Of a DNA stretch of 64,000 bases, positions 11,344 to 23,274 are shown one piece after another. Every line of letters starts with the position of its first letter. Position 1 is the stretch's first letter. Below the pieces are notes generated by a model. That model made no database searches. It had not been told where the DNA came from and saw only the letters and a program-made list of their open reading frames with translations. This DNA is from Sabellastarte sp. h YS-2021 (lineage: Eukaryota; Annelida; Polychaeta; Sabellida; Sabellidae). Position numbers and translations under genes: made by a program. The stretch is taken from contig OZ024938.1 of assembly GCA_964017235.1 (NCBI GenBank), forward strand, positions 57,837,816-57,901,815, written 5' to 3'.

Positions 11344-12338
11344 TCTCTCCAACTACTGTTACAATATCATGACAGCTGTACATTCTATTCTATATTATTA
11401 TGGATTTTTATAGTCCTTAATCATTTAAGCAGATTCTAAAGTACAACAATCATAAGCAGTATGTCAAAATTCATCATTCTATGGCTATGACAATGGTCAT
11501 TACCACAGATACACTGACTGAATAAAAAAGTATGGTGAAAAAGCCATGGAGAACAAACATGATTTTAGTTTCTTCCTAAACTGAGGCGATATAGGTAGCT
11601 GAATAAACATCATCAGACAATTCATTCTAGATTGTAGGAGAAGCAAAAGTGAAAAGTAATTATGTCATTTTTATACAATCTGCATCATACAAGTAAACGG
11701 GGATAATTACATCTTTACTATATCATTTGGAGCTTTCTCCAAAGTGCTATCAACAAACAGACAAGGAGACAAATAAACATACAAGCATTGGGTGAATCAC
11801 AAAAGTCTCCTTGATGCAGATAATTATGCCATTTTTATACAAGTTTCATCACTCACAAATATATGGATAAGTAACTCTATACGCTGTTGTATTTGTTTGC
11901 CATGTTTTTCATCAACTAAACATAGTAAAGCTACATCATTTGGTCAGAACCTTATCTGTGTGTTACAGACTGCTTGTACAGCCAGCTGATTGGTTAAAAA
12001 ATATACGTTTTACATGTATTTTAACATTATTGATATATGTATATATATAACAGCAAAACAAACATTTTTCTACAGTTGCTTGGGGTTTTCCATTAATATT
12101 CTTCCAGGATCTTCCTGGTGTGGCTGAAACTTATATTTCACTAAATTGAGAAATATCAAAACTTTCAAGCACTATTAGCCTTCCAGTTCTACAGATTTAC
12201 CTTTTTTTTCTTTTCTATGCTATTTGAACTTGTATGAAGTTCCACAGTTATATTTATCCACTCATAAATCAGTCAAACCAAAAAGTTGCTCTTTAGATCA
12301 TAGTAAAGAAAGTAAACAGAAGGACACAAGGTCTCCAA
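11344..12338. other. Non-coding, no feature recognised
   Basis: AT-rich; two loosely similar passages near 11640 and 11800 ('TATGTCATTTTTATACAA' and 'TATGCCATTTTTATACAA') suggest an old duplication. No supported gene. Confidence 0.4.
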
Positions 12339-12467
12339 TTATCCAGTATTACCATAGCTGTAAATATTGGACATAAAAGCCTCAACCGTCCTACCATCCC
12401 TAAAAGCAATTCTGGAGTTTCCACCCAGATCATCTTTGGGGAAGTCCAAGTCATGGGTAAACTCTGC
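12339..12467 (-). CDS. Candidate terminal coding exon of an unrecognised host gene
   Basis: On the minus strand a pyrimidine-rich stretch ending ACACAAG could be a 3' splice site. It is followed by 42 codons and a TAA stop (peptide begins AEFTHDLDFPKDDLGG and ends NIYSYGNTG). The composition is hydrophilic, balanced and richer in G+C than its surroundings, unlike the random frames nearby. I do not recognise the protein. The left edge of the segmental duplication falls just beyond it, and the second duplicate lacks it. Upstream exons would lie at higher coordinates. It could be a chance frame. Confidence 0.3.
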   Translation of the reverse strand, partial: AEFTHDLDFPKDDLGGNSRIAFRDGRTVEAFMSNIYSYGNTG

Positions 12468-14056
12468 CTTGTGTAAAGAAATGAACACATCAAGTTTGTA
12501 CAAACAGACAAACAATGGATGGAATTTGCTGATAAATAAACTTTACTATTGTTATGTATATCATTTTAAATGCTATTGCACAATACTTGACACTACCATG
12601 TTACATCATATCTCTGGGAATGGCTAGGTAAATGAATGACTCGAGGGCTATTAAGGCAATTATTTCAAAGGCAGCATATGTCACTTAATTTTCTTAAATA
12701 ATACATCTTTTAACACAAAGCCTATGCATGGCCAATGGACACTCTTGTATAATAACATACATACATACTTGTCTAGGTTATAGAGCAGTTCTTCTGGAAA
12801 TATGAATATGGTTCATTTTACCTAGTGAAACACACACACAGGACAATACACTGACTTCCGGTTACAAAACTGCCCTAGTTATCGCCCACACACACAAAGG
12901 CCTGGCAAACTTTCCCAAGTTGTTGCAAATAATCACCTTTGGAATGTCAAGTGTACCAGATTACAACTGAAGACACAAAGGCCTCACGCTTTAAGGTATT
13001 AAACGTCCCTGTAATGGGCCAGGGTAGGTGACATTAGAGTACATTTTGTGAATGGATGAAATAGTTTATTTACTTCTGGAATGTTTTGATATTTGCAAAT
13101 TCCTATGATCTCCACCCCCACAAGTATACAAATTAAGGCCTCAATGTTAGGAAATAATAACCCAATACAAAGTAACCTGTTTACCGTCTTTGCAGAACAA
13201 GTGGTCCCCTATTAACATGTCATCACAGACACCTCAATCAAGGCGGTTTGATCTTTGGGTACATTCTTCTGTTTGTCTGTCTGCTTGTGGGTTTATCAAT
13301 TTTTTATCCCAAAGTTGATGAACACATATTAATGATTTTCTTTATTTCGGAAATTGTTTTAGCAAAAAACACATTTCCTACAATAACCTTTCAATGATAT
13401 GAGGTTTGTGGTTTGGATTATTTCAAAAATACTTAAAAATGGTATTTGATTGAAACTACAAAATGGGAGATAGTCGTCTTTCCTTGGCAGATGTCTGTAT
13501 TCTACAAGTACTTTCTAGGTAAATTATTTTTAAGTTTCATTTGTTAAAATATAAGGAGAAAAAAAAAACAACTTAAAACTTCAATAAAAACTAAATGCAA
13601 TCCCATTATATATGCATTCTAGAAATGGCTATCTTTTTGATGTGATATTAATTGACCATCAAAACTAAACCTCTCCTAAGATGTCTTTGAATAAACTTTT
13701 CACCGACCTTGATATGAAGTGTTCTCTATTTAACTGATCATTTATTGGCTTTTAATACAAGTTCCTGTTTGCAGGTCACAAACACCAACTCAAAATAAAT
13801 CTAGAATAACAAAGAATACTGCCCAAATTTCCACCAAAGAATTTTATGTGGGAGGAGATCTGAAACTTTCCATGATTCATCTCTTCCTTTTTAGCCAGGC
13901 ACTGCATAAAAAGGCCAACCAGCAAACATGAGAAATCACTCAAGAAGTTCCACACAACTTGTAGACTTCTATTCAAGAACTTTATACAACAGAAATAAGT
14001 AGGACTTACGTGCCAGGCTTAATACTTTATTGCCGTATAATACATCAGAATAAAAG

Positions 14057-15422
14057 GTAAGTGTTATTTTTATATTGGAACCTTGTATTCTAATTGAGAG
14101 ACTGGGAAATAATAATAATAGAACAGTGCACATTTATTTGTCCTTTATCGTTTAAACAGACAAAATGAAAAAAAAATACCAATATGGCAAAACAGCATGT
14201 ACTTATCTTATAAAATCAAATATTATTTGTTTCAGTTGAATTGTTAGATATTTATTAACAATATTTAATTTTATTTGTTTGGGGTTTTATGTCACTTTCA
14301 ACACTGTACAGGTCATATCACGACGGGTAGTTGGAAGGGCAGAAGAAACCAGTACATACAGTTCGTCAGGGTTCTGTACTGTAAACTGCCGACCAACGGC
14401 AAGCAACTACCAGTTTTCCCACTCGAGGCCATGCCGGGAACCAAACCCCGGCCTCAGAGGTGGGAGGCGAGAGTGTTACCACTCTGCCACCATGGCCCCT
14501 TTAACAATATTTAACAACAAAAGCAAAATATACATATTCTGTATATAACTCACACAACTAGTTGCTTTAAGCAGTACACATTCTAATAAACATCAGCTCA
14601 TAACAGACACTTCATCATTATTATTATAGTTGCCACTGCTTTCAAGTTAGACTCATCTACCACTTTCATTAGACTATTGGGACAATGACAAGAAATTACC
14701 AGTATCAATGCCAGAACCTCATTCTACATTCATTTTAGAGTGAAATCTATTTTGATTTTCAATTTTACAAAAGAAAATATGTAACACATAATCACAAATA
14801 CCAGATTTCCTTTTGGGCTTGTAAGTCACTTTAAAAAAAAGAAATAAATAACATTATTGGTATAATTAGTGAATCCTATAACTAAGTCAAAGATCCTTAG
14901 TAATTAGCAAGTTTAGAATCACAGACTCTTAGTTCTGTTAGATTTCCACTCCCTCAAATAACAATACTGAGGGCCTGTTCCAATATGGCTATGATTGTTG
15001 AACTGGATATAAATACTTTGACTTTATATAACTAAGTATAAAAAGCACACCATTGTGAGCACAATAGTCAGGGAATAAGTAAAAATAGTTTAAGTTGAAC
15101 CAAAATTCTTTCATTTGATCTGGATATATAAGATATATTTTAATTTTCTGTAATAATTGTCTCTGTACTGCAAAGCCACACAGAATATGATATTGCTAGT
15201 CTATCAGCTTATCGGTACAATAAAGACAAATTCTTTCTTGCAACGCTTTTTCCTGTTATAACTTCTTAAAGTGTAAAGGTAATTGCAATAATATAAAAAC
15301 CTTTTACAAACTATCATATTTTGATGTGGTCTTCGTATTTGTCAAACTGAAACATATATTAATGCAAATGTTCTGCGACTTACATAGATTGACAGACTTG
15401 TTTATTTTCCATATGTTTACAG
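14057..15422 (+). other. Predicted 5' UTR intron of the cupin-like gene A
   Basis: A consensus donor AAAAG|GTAAGT (GT at 14057-14058) and an acceptor TTTCCATATGTTTACAG (AG at 15421-15422) are both kept at matching places in the paralogue (donor 29702, acceptor 31976-31977). The exon upstream would be non-coding. The intron carries the 14269-14500 SINE. Inferred from sequence only. Confidence 0.5.
14269..14500 (-). mobile_element. tRNA-derived SINE, full length, intronic
   Basis: Reverse-complement copy of the 6088 family. The 14-bp TSD TTAACAATATTTAA is perfect (14255-14268 and 14501-14514). Absent at the matching place in unit B, so it inserted after the duplication or was lost there. Confidence 0.9.
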
Positions 15423-15452
15423 AACAGTCAATAAGACAAGTGATCGACAATT

Positions 15453-16646
15453 ATGGCTGTAAATGTGTCAGTCCCTGATATACCTAAGATGCCTAGCATT
15501 GGCTTCAGACCTGCAATAACCACTTCTGTTGTTGACGAAAGTCATCTCAAATTAAGCAGCCGTGTGGCAGATACAAATGTCTCACAGAAAAACTTAGAAG
15601 ATTCAGTGTTCCGATTAATGACGTTTAAAATGACAATCGAAGAGAAACGGTCAGAAATAGAGACGACGATGAAGGCTTTGGCAAAAGAATGGTGTGATGA
15701 AGACGTGAGTTTATATTTGAAGTTTATATTGTCAATCAGAAGAAATGCCCTTGTCCTTCAATTAAAACGTCTTGCCAAAGATGCAAAAAATCAAACCCTC
15801 TCACTGTTCTTGAATATTTGTGAATCCAAAGATCGTCCAGATGAAATAAAACCTGCTGGAATTTCTCCTGAAGTTTCTAACATCATCTGCAAACAGGCAG
15901 AAGCATTTGCAAAAGAAAATAACTCTTTAATTAAATTGTTGAAAGAGTTCAATAATGAAGATGAAGTGGATGGTTTTGGTAATCTCAAAAGGTTTGGTGC
16001 AACAGGAGAGATAGCTATGCACACTGTACCTGGTAGTGAAGAGCTTATTCCAAAAGGCAGCTGCCTGACAATGACAGATTTGTTACAACGGATGCACATC
16101 AACCCAGACATCCACAAGCCTGATTATGCTGCTGTAAAGGTAATTTGGGACTCCAAAGGAAAACAGCTAGTCTTTGCTGATAGCTTTGATGGTGTTATAC
16201 CATCAGTGACAGCCACCTGCCATAAACTGCAGTACTACAATTGCCAATTTGCCACAGAAAGTCAAAGACTTGTCCAAGTCCTGTATGAGAGTGAAATCCA
16301 GACTTTCAATTACAGTAAAAAATATCTGAATGATTATATTGAGAAAAAAGGAGGAGGTCCAGGTTTGGAGCGACATCCATTCCCACACATGGACTGTCCA
16401 AACAGTGAAAACTCTGGTCGCTTGGTTCTCGGAAAATTTGTTGATAAAGAAGAAACAGAACTGCACCTGACTGCATTCGAGGTACCCAAAGGGGAAATTG
16501 TGTATATCCCTGGCAATGTAATCCATACAAATGACTACTTTCTAGGGAAATGGCATACCATGCTGTCTGGAGAAACAGATGTAGATCTAGTTCACTTGGT
16601 AAAGGGTGACCAGAAAAAAGCATTCCACTTTAGTTGGTCAAAATGA
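15453..16646 (+). CDS. Cupin-like protein, paralogue A (397 aa)
   Basis: A single coding exon, preceded by a predicted 3' splice site 30 bp upstream. The ATG at 15453 aligns with the paralogue's first ATG. Residues about 45-165 look alpha-helical and charged. The C-terminal domain has H308-x3-H312-x-D314, then L-T-A-F-E-V-P, and a G347-x5-P353-G354-x3-H358-x-N360 motif close to cupin motif 2 (G-x5-P-x-G-x2-H-x3-N), so I infer a metal-binding beta-barrel. It ends FHFSWSK. No signal peptide or membrane segment is visible, so it is probably intracellular. Substrate and reaction are unknown. The paralogue at 32007 matches at 74 of the last 86 residues by eye. The lack of coding introns may reflect retroposition or transfer from a prokaryote or virus. 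The reading frame is certain; the fold assignment is tentative. Confidence 0.85.
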   Translation: MAVNVSVPDIPKMPSIGFRPAITTSVVDESHLKLSSRVADTNVSQKNLEDSVFRLMTFKMTIEEKRSEIETTMKALAKEWCDEDVSLYLKFILSIRRNALVLQLKRLAKDAKNQTLSLFLNICESKDRPDEIKPAGISPEVSNIICKQAEAFAKENNSLIKLLKEFNNEDEVDGFGNLKRFGATGEIAMHTVPGSEELIPKGSCLTMTDLLQRMHINPDIHKPDYAAVKVIWDSKGKQLVFADSFDGVIPSVTATCHKLQYYNCQFATESQRLVQVLYESEIQTFNYSKKYLNDYIEKKGGGPGLERHPFPHMDCPNSENSGRLVLGKFVDKEETELHLTAFEVPKGEIVYIPGNVIHTNDYFLGKWHTMLSGETDVDLVHLVKGDQKKAFHFSWSK

Positions 16647-17222
16647 AACATTATATAACTCACAGAAATTACCTTATTGTTATACTACTGATGTATGTCT
16701 CAAAAGATTTCTTTGTCATTTGTGTGACACATAACAGTATGGATGTATGTATACTTGTGAGTACAAGGTTTAGTTATGTGCATATTGATATCAAATGTAA
16801 ACATAGTTCAGTTATTGCCAATATCAGGAGATGTTAATGCAAACAAAGTACATAAAGTACCTCAAACACTTCAAGGTATTCCTTAAAATATAATTCATCA
16901 AAGTGAACTATATATCATTATAATATGCTGTAATTTGACAAAGTTAATTTAATATGTAGCTTTATTTTTCTCCTACAGACATCGTATTTTCCGAGTTCTT
17001 TACAATAAGATATTTAGAAAGATTTCTCTTTAAAATTGTTTCTGTGGTTGAATTTTCTATTGATATATTTTAATCAAGTGCCAGCTTGTCAGTAAATTTA
17101 TAATGGTTTGAATCATATTATGAAACAGCCTACACTAAAAGTATAGGATATCTATATAAGAAGCTCAACCTTAATTGTTTAGCCAATTTTAGTAGTTTGA
17201 ACTATCTTGTAAACATAATGTA

Positions 17223-17450
17223 GGTGCCATGGTGGCAGAGTGGTAACACTCTCACCTCGCATCTCTGAGGCCGGGGTTTGGTTCCCGGCATGGCCTCAAG
17301 TGAGAAAGCTGGAAATCCTTGCCATTGGTCGGCAGTTTACAGTACAGAACCCTGACAAACTGTATGTACTGGTTTCCTCTGCCCTTCCAACTACCCGTCG
17401 TGATATGATCTGCACAGTGTTGAAAGCGACGTAAATCCCCAAATAAAAAA
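17223..17450 (+). mobile_element. tRNA-derived SINE in the 3' UTR of gene A
   Basis: Full-length family member with box B-like GGTTTGGTTCCCGG and tail CCAAATAAAAAAAA. A short TSD AATGTA flanks it. Unit B at about 34585-34600 has the uninterrupted sequence, so it postdates the duplication. Confidence 0.85.
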
Positions 17451-17619
17451 AAATGTATTTCTTGGTTTCTCAAATGTTAGTTGAAATGTGATAATATACT
17501 TTCTATTTATTCAACTGTTTGCTGAAATGTGTGTACAAACAATTTGTTCCTTCATTGTATTGCCTGCGTTGTCATAACTCCATTCTACCTTTATGTTTGT
17601 ATAATTTGTTTGTTTTATA

Positions 17620-17625
17620 AATAAA
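17620..17625 (+). terminator. Poly(A) signal AATAAA, gene A
   Basis: Lies in 'TTGTTTGTTTTATAAATAAAA', conserved at 34754-34759 in unit B ('TTGTTTGTTTTAGAAATAAAA'), about 970 bp after the stop codon. Confidence 0.45.
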
Positions 17626-17733
17626 AGAAAAAGAAAAACTCATTTAAGTTAATAGATTTTAACTCCAGAGGTTTTAGTAAATTAACTTTTTTCTTCATCT
17701 AGTGTTCTACATTCCAGTTGTGAGGCTAATTTT

Positions 17734-18132
17734 TTCGCTCAAACAAATCTTTCAGGGTAGAACTTATGTGAGACAGCACTCTGCAAACACAGCCTCAGAT
17801 TTTATAAATACACAGTGTATCCAAATGTATTGTCCTGCTGCCCATACATATATACCAAACCTCATAAACCTGTATATTCTACTCTAAGACAACATGGATC
17901 TGTGCCTTATATATTTATGATGCATATTTAAATGGGTCTTATAAACAGTGTGAGACAAACATAATAAACACCGTGTGCCTGTTTGAGGTCCTGGGATTTT
18001 TAATACACCCAGAGAAATTAGTACTGAATACTGTTCAGAAAATTTGTTTCTAGGGCGTTTAATTTTTAATTTGCATTTGCCTACCATTGTTCCTATAAAA
18101 ACCAACATGTACATCATGGTCATGCACACCCG
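17734..18132. other. Non-coding, no feature recognised
   Basis: Spacer between segmental unit A and the flank of the LTR-type element; only short frames. Confidence 0.4.
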
Positions 18133-18581
18133 TCTTGCCTATAGTCCTGTTTACAAAGATGTATAGGATTAACATTTATAGCTTTAAAGTTAGGTTATTA
18201 AAAGCATGATTTTACTTCATTCATCTACATTGCCAAAACCGAAATTTATAATCTAATAAGGTCTTTTATTGTGTTTAATCCCCAACAACCAACAGCTTTT
18301 AAACCTTATGAGACATATATCATTGCAACTACACATAAACATATTGAATAGTGGAAGATCCACTGACACAGCTAGGTCATACCAACGAAAACACAACAGA
18401 CAGACACACGTGTATAAAGCCTATTGGGGTGAAAGAAAGATTTGGCCATAAGGTTAAGCAAAAACTTGAAATGATTTACTTGGAAATATTTACCCTTGTA
18501 GGTGAGGCGAAGTAAACTGCACTTAAACAGTTTGAGAGCATATCTGAAGTAGATTGCAGGCTATCGTAATTTTGTTGATAC
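18133..18581 (+). repeat. Left flank of LTR-type element, duplicated at 39361-39629
   Basis: 'TCTTGCCTATAGTCCTGTTTAC' and later 'AAAACTTGAAATGATTTAC' and 'AATTTTGTTGATAC' occur in the same order at 39361-39629, where they run straight into the sequence found here only at 25435. The copy at 39361 is somewhat shorter internally. Confidence 0.85.
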
Positions 18582-19570
18582 TATCACACAGAGAAAAATG
18601 TTGTTTTAGTGTGTGATTAAGTTTAAACTAAAAGTTCTATTGAGTAAACTGAAAGTCACTTTAGTGCTCTTTTCCTTTACTTTATTACTTTCTCTTTTGG
18701 GATGTAGCTCAAATTAACAATAAACAATAACAGTTACAATATTCAATTTATAAACCATTTAACTAATTATTAATAAAGTTGCATAATCCAATTGTCAAAT
18801 ATCAGTTTATAACTTCCTGTTTGAAATTCACTATCATTCAATTCTCCTTTTAAATCTATTAATATCACTTCTCATTCTATTTTCATTTTAACACTCAGTT
18901 CAAATAATTACTTCTCCTTTTGACTCTATCTTCACACTCTCATTTCACTTCTCTCATTTATTTCTCATTTTATTCTCTATCTCAATTCTCATTTTCCTTC
19001 TTGTTTTAGGTGAGATTCACCTCACAATTTATAGACAGAGTTCTCAGTGCAAAGATGTTACAATTATGACATTGGCCAATCACATTACAGAAACACAAGA
19101 CAACACAAAACACTAGATAATAAAATGAGTGACCAATGACATGACATAAAGAACAATAACCATTTATAGTACAATATACAATACAACATCACAAGAACAC
19201 AAACCACATCACTACATAATTATACAGTCATTCTCACCTCATCACACAACTTCAAATACACCCACTAATAATGACCTCCTGCAGCTACAATTGACATTAT
19301 ACAACAACTGGATATCTGTGATTCCAGATTATAGATAACAGGAAGATACAAAATGAGAAGGACATACAGGATATAATGACAGATGCTTTACAATATACAT
19401 TACATCATAAAAGACATAAATTTACAAGCAATTTCAAATGAACACAAACTACAAAGAAAACACACATATCCAAAGAAGTACCATCACAAATAAGACATTT
19501 TAACTAAAAAACTAGGGGGTATCCTTAAAATGCATCTAACTCCTAAAATACTAAATTTTACACTGTGATA
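18582..19570 (-). repeat. Long terminal repeat, copy 1
   Basis: About 989 bp, from TATCACACAGAG to CACTGTGATA, with a long CT-rich stretch near 18830-19010. About two substitutions were seen by eye against copies 2 and 3. Confidence 0.8.
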
Positions 19571-20300
19571 ATACACCCCCTTGTTCCAATTTGGACCTCC
19601 TGGTCCAAAAGAAAAGAATTATAACAATACATGAATATAGTGTACCATTAAAACAAGTGAAACATTCTGAAAATTAATGAGATACATAAGATATACATTA
19701 CAGATATTTTTATGGTGATTCTTCTATTCAACATACAGGATGGACACAACACATTTTACTTTCTTCATTTTAACACTTTCCTGCTCATCTCAGAACACAA
19801 GACACCCAAAGTGCTTGCAAAATATTCTCTTTTTACATTCTGAATTGGAACTGGCTCTTACAACAGCCCACAGTAATCAGACATACACAATAACAAAGAC
19901 AATCATGAAATTGCTAAGCAGGGAGGAATTACATTACTGCACAGTCACACTGCTTGTTACACCATATACAAACTTTAAACTGCTTTTTAAAAATACTATA
20001 CTTGCACACTAAACCAATGAAAGAGATGAATTCAATGAAATGATACACAAATAATGATCAGAATACCTTGTTCATCAATTTTGATCCATAGAATACGCCA
20101 AACTTTGCAATAAACACACAACTAAAGACTGCCATCTTGTAAAAATTATACAAGTCAGACATTTACACAATTCTTTTTAAAGTTTCCAGAACACAAAACC
20201 TAGCATTGTCTAAAAAGAGCTACCATTTGCTTATCACTTTTCTCTTTTAAACTTAGTGATTTACTGCTTAAGAATAACATAAACAGTTACTGTCCTGAAC

Positions 20301-21125
20301 TTAACTGATTCTGAAGTAACCCAGGTGTCTCACTGACTGGTGACACATTCTGTGGAGATGGCCTGTCCTTCCACACTTCCAGCAGTGCAATGCAATGGTG
20401 CCACACTGATCACTGCTATGGTTGTGGAGCCCACATCTCTGGCACTGACTTTGCTGCTGGTTTAGTTGTGGACAACATCTCGCTAAATGTCCCACTCTGT
20501 AACACCGCCTGCATTTCAACCTTCTGGCACCACATGTTGAACTGGAATGGGTAGGAGAGTTACACAGGTCACAGCGATCTTTGACTGAAACAGACACTTT
20601 GGCAGCTGAATGTGAGACGGTGTCGGTTGTTTCCACATTGTCCACGGATGTTGGTTTCTCCAGTGCTTCAGCTAGTGCAGTGACTTTTAGCTGGACCTCA
20701 TCCAACAGATGCCTGTGGCCCTCACAGCTCTCTTCAATAGAATGCACCTTGGCCTGAAGTGTTGTTTTTTCTTGGTCCAGCATAGGTTTGAGTGCAGCTA
20801 TCTCCTTTTGAACATGTGATTGTTTATCTTTTAAGGATTTAAGGGTGTCATTTTTACTGTTGCTAATTTTGGCTAGTTCTTCTTCAAATGATGCTAATTT
20901 CGATTCTAAATTTCTGTTTTTGCCTTGGAGTTCTGCAATGATAGCTGTTTGGTCATCAAATTTTGAAAGTGAGTGTTCTAATTTTCCAATTCGGTCAACA
21001 AGGATTTCTATGGTTTTATTTTGAAATTGGAACTGAGAAATAGCCGAGGCATGTTCAGACAACAGTGTATGAACATCCTGGAGGGCTAGCAAAATTACAC
21101 CTTCATCTGGTATCATGTACCTGAC
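20301..21125 (-). pseudogene. Partial gag-like gene copy (left unit)
   Basis: Second copy of the gag-like coding region at 23275. It covers the coiled coil and the four zinc knuckles but not the N-terminal capsid-like part, because the tandem duplication ended inside the gene. Treated as a fossil fragment. Confidence 0.8.
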
Positions 21126-21138
21126 ACATTCTGTATAA

Positions 21139-21555
21139 AGGATTAACATTTATAGCTTTAAAGTTAGGTTATTAAAAGCATGATTTTACTTCATTCATCT
21201 ACATTGCCAAAACCGAAATTTATAATCTAATAAGGTCTTTTATTGTGTTTAATCCCCAACAACCAACAGCTTTTAAACCTTATGAGACATATATCATTGC
21301 AACTACACATAAACATATTGAATAGTGGAAGATCCACTGACACAGCTAGGTCATACCAACGAAAACACAACAGACAGACACACGTGTATAAAGCCTATTG
21401 GGGTGAAAGAAAGATTTGGCCATAAGGTTAAGCAAAAACTTGAAATGATTTACTTGGAAATATTTACCCTTGTAGGTGAGGCGAAGTAAACTGCACTTAA
21501 ACAGTTTGAGAGCATATCTGAAGTAGATTGCAGGCTATCGTAATTTTGTTGATAC
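21139..21555 (+). repeat. Displaced copy of host flank inside the element
   Basis: 417 bp identical in order to 18165-18581, carried in by the tandem duplication. It is host or older repeat DNA, not part of the retroelement. Confidence 0.85.
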
Positions 21556-22544
21556 TATCACACAGAGAAAAATGTTGTTTTAGTGTGTGATTAAGTTTAA
21601 ACTAAAAGTTCTATTGAGTAAACTGAAAGTCACTTTAGTGCTCTTTTCCTTTACTTTATTACTTTCTCTTTTGGGATGTAGCTCAAATTAACAATAAACA
21701 ATAACAGTTACAATATTCAATTTATAAACCATTTAACTAATTATTAATAAAGTTGCATAATCCAATTGTCAAATATCAGTTTATAACTTCCTGTTTGAAA
21801 TTCACTATCATTCAATTCTCCTTTTAAATCTATTAATATCACTTCTCATTCTATTTTCATTTTAACACTCAGTTCAAATAATTACTTCTCCTTTTGACTC
21901 TATCTTCACACTCTCATTTCACTTCTCTCATTTATTTCTCATTTTATTCTCTATCTCAATTCTCATTTTCCTTCTTGTTTTAGGTGAGATTCACCTCACA
22001 ATTTATAGACAGAGTTCTCAGTGCAAAGATGTTACAATTATGACATTGGCCAATCACATTACAGAAACACAAGACAACACAAAACACTAGATAATAAAAT
22101 GAGTGACCAATGACATGACATAAAGAACAATAACCATTTATAGTACAATATACAATACAACATCACAAGAACACAAACCACATCACTACATAATTATACA
22201 GTCATTCTCACCTCATCACACAACTTCAAATACACCCACTAATAATGACCTCCTGCAGCTACAATTGACATTATACAACAACTGGATATCTGTGATTCCA
22301 GATTATAGATAACAGGAAGATACAAAATGAGAAGGACATACAGGATATAATGACAGATGCTTTACAATAGACATTACATCATAAAAGACATAAATTTACA
22401 AGCAATTTCAAATGAACACAAACTACAAAGAAAACACACATATCCAAAGAAGTACCATCACAAATAAGACATTTTAACTGAAAAACTAGGGGGTATCCTT
22501 AAAATGCATCTAACTCCTAAAATACTAAATTTTACACTGTGATA
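21556..22544 (-). repeat. Long terminal repeat, copy 2
   Basis: No difference from copy 3 was seen by eye. On the minus strand a purine-rich run (AACAAGGGGGTG) comes just before this repeat, as a polypurine tract would before a 3' LTR. Confidence 0.8.
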
Positions 22545-23274
22545 ATACACCCCCTTGTTCCAATTTGGACCTCCTGGTCCAAAAGAAAAGAATTATAACA
22601 ATACATGAATATAGTGTACCATTAAAACAAGTGAAACATTCTGAAAATTAATGAGATACATAAGATATACATTACAGATATTTTTATGGTGATTCTTCTA
22701 TTCAACATACAGGATGGACACAACACATTTTACTTTCTTCATTTTAACACTTTCCTGCTCATCTCAGAACACAAGACACCCAAAGTGCTTGCAAAATATT
22801 CTCTTTTTACATTCTGAATTGGAACTGGCTCTTACAACAGCCCACAGTAATCAGACATACACAATAACAAAGACAATCATGAAATTGCTAAGCAGGGAGG
22901 AATTACATTACTGCACAGTCACACTGCTTGTTACACCATATACAAACTTTAAACTGCTTTTTAAAAATACTATACTTGCACACTAAACCAATGAAAGAGA
23001 TGAATTCAATGAAATGATACACAAATAATGATCAGAATACCTTGTTCATCAATTTTGATCCATAGAATACGCCAAACTTTGCAATAAACACACAACTAAA
23101 GACTGCCATCTTGTAAAAATTATACAAGTCAGACATTTACACAATTCTTTTTAAAGTTTCCAGAACACAAAACCTAGCATTGTCTAAAAAGAGCTACCAT
23201 TTGCTTATCACTTTTCTCTTTTAAACTTAGTGATTTACTGCTTAAGAATAACATAAACAGTTACTGTCCTGAAC

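Larger units (their letters stand above)
12486..17733 (+). repeat. Segmental duplication unit A (partner 28138-34908)
   Basis: Collinear similarity with unit B runs from 'ACAAACAGACAAACAATGG' (12500 and 28148) through flanks, 5' region, coding exon and 3' UTR to 'GTGTTCTACATTCCAGTTGTG' (17702 and 34879). Both units are on the same strand, about 15.6 kb apart. Unit A has private SINEs at 14269 and 17223; unit B has a private SINE and a solo LTR. Confidence 0.85.

Noticed and set aside
15791-16623. Antisense frames opposite gene A
   Set aside because: Shadows of the real + frame; the same shadows appear opposite gene B with unrelated-looking conservation.
18269-18451. 60-codon + frame, also at 21243-21425
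   Set aside because: Lies in duplicated flank; no equivalent open frame in the related locus at 39361.
19740-20012. 90-codon + frame, also at 22714-22986
   Set aside because: Identical only because of the tandem duplication; opposite strand to the gag-like gene and not protein-like.
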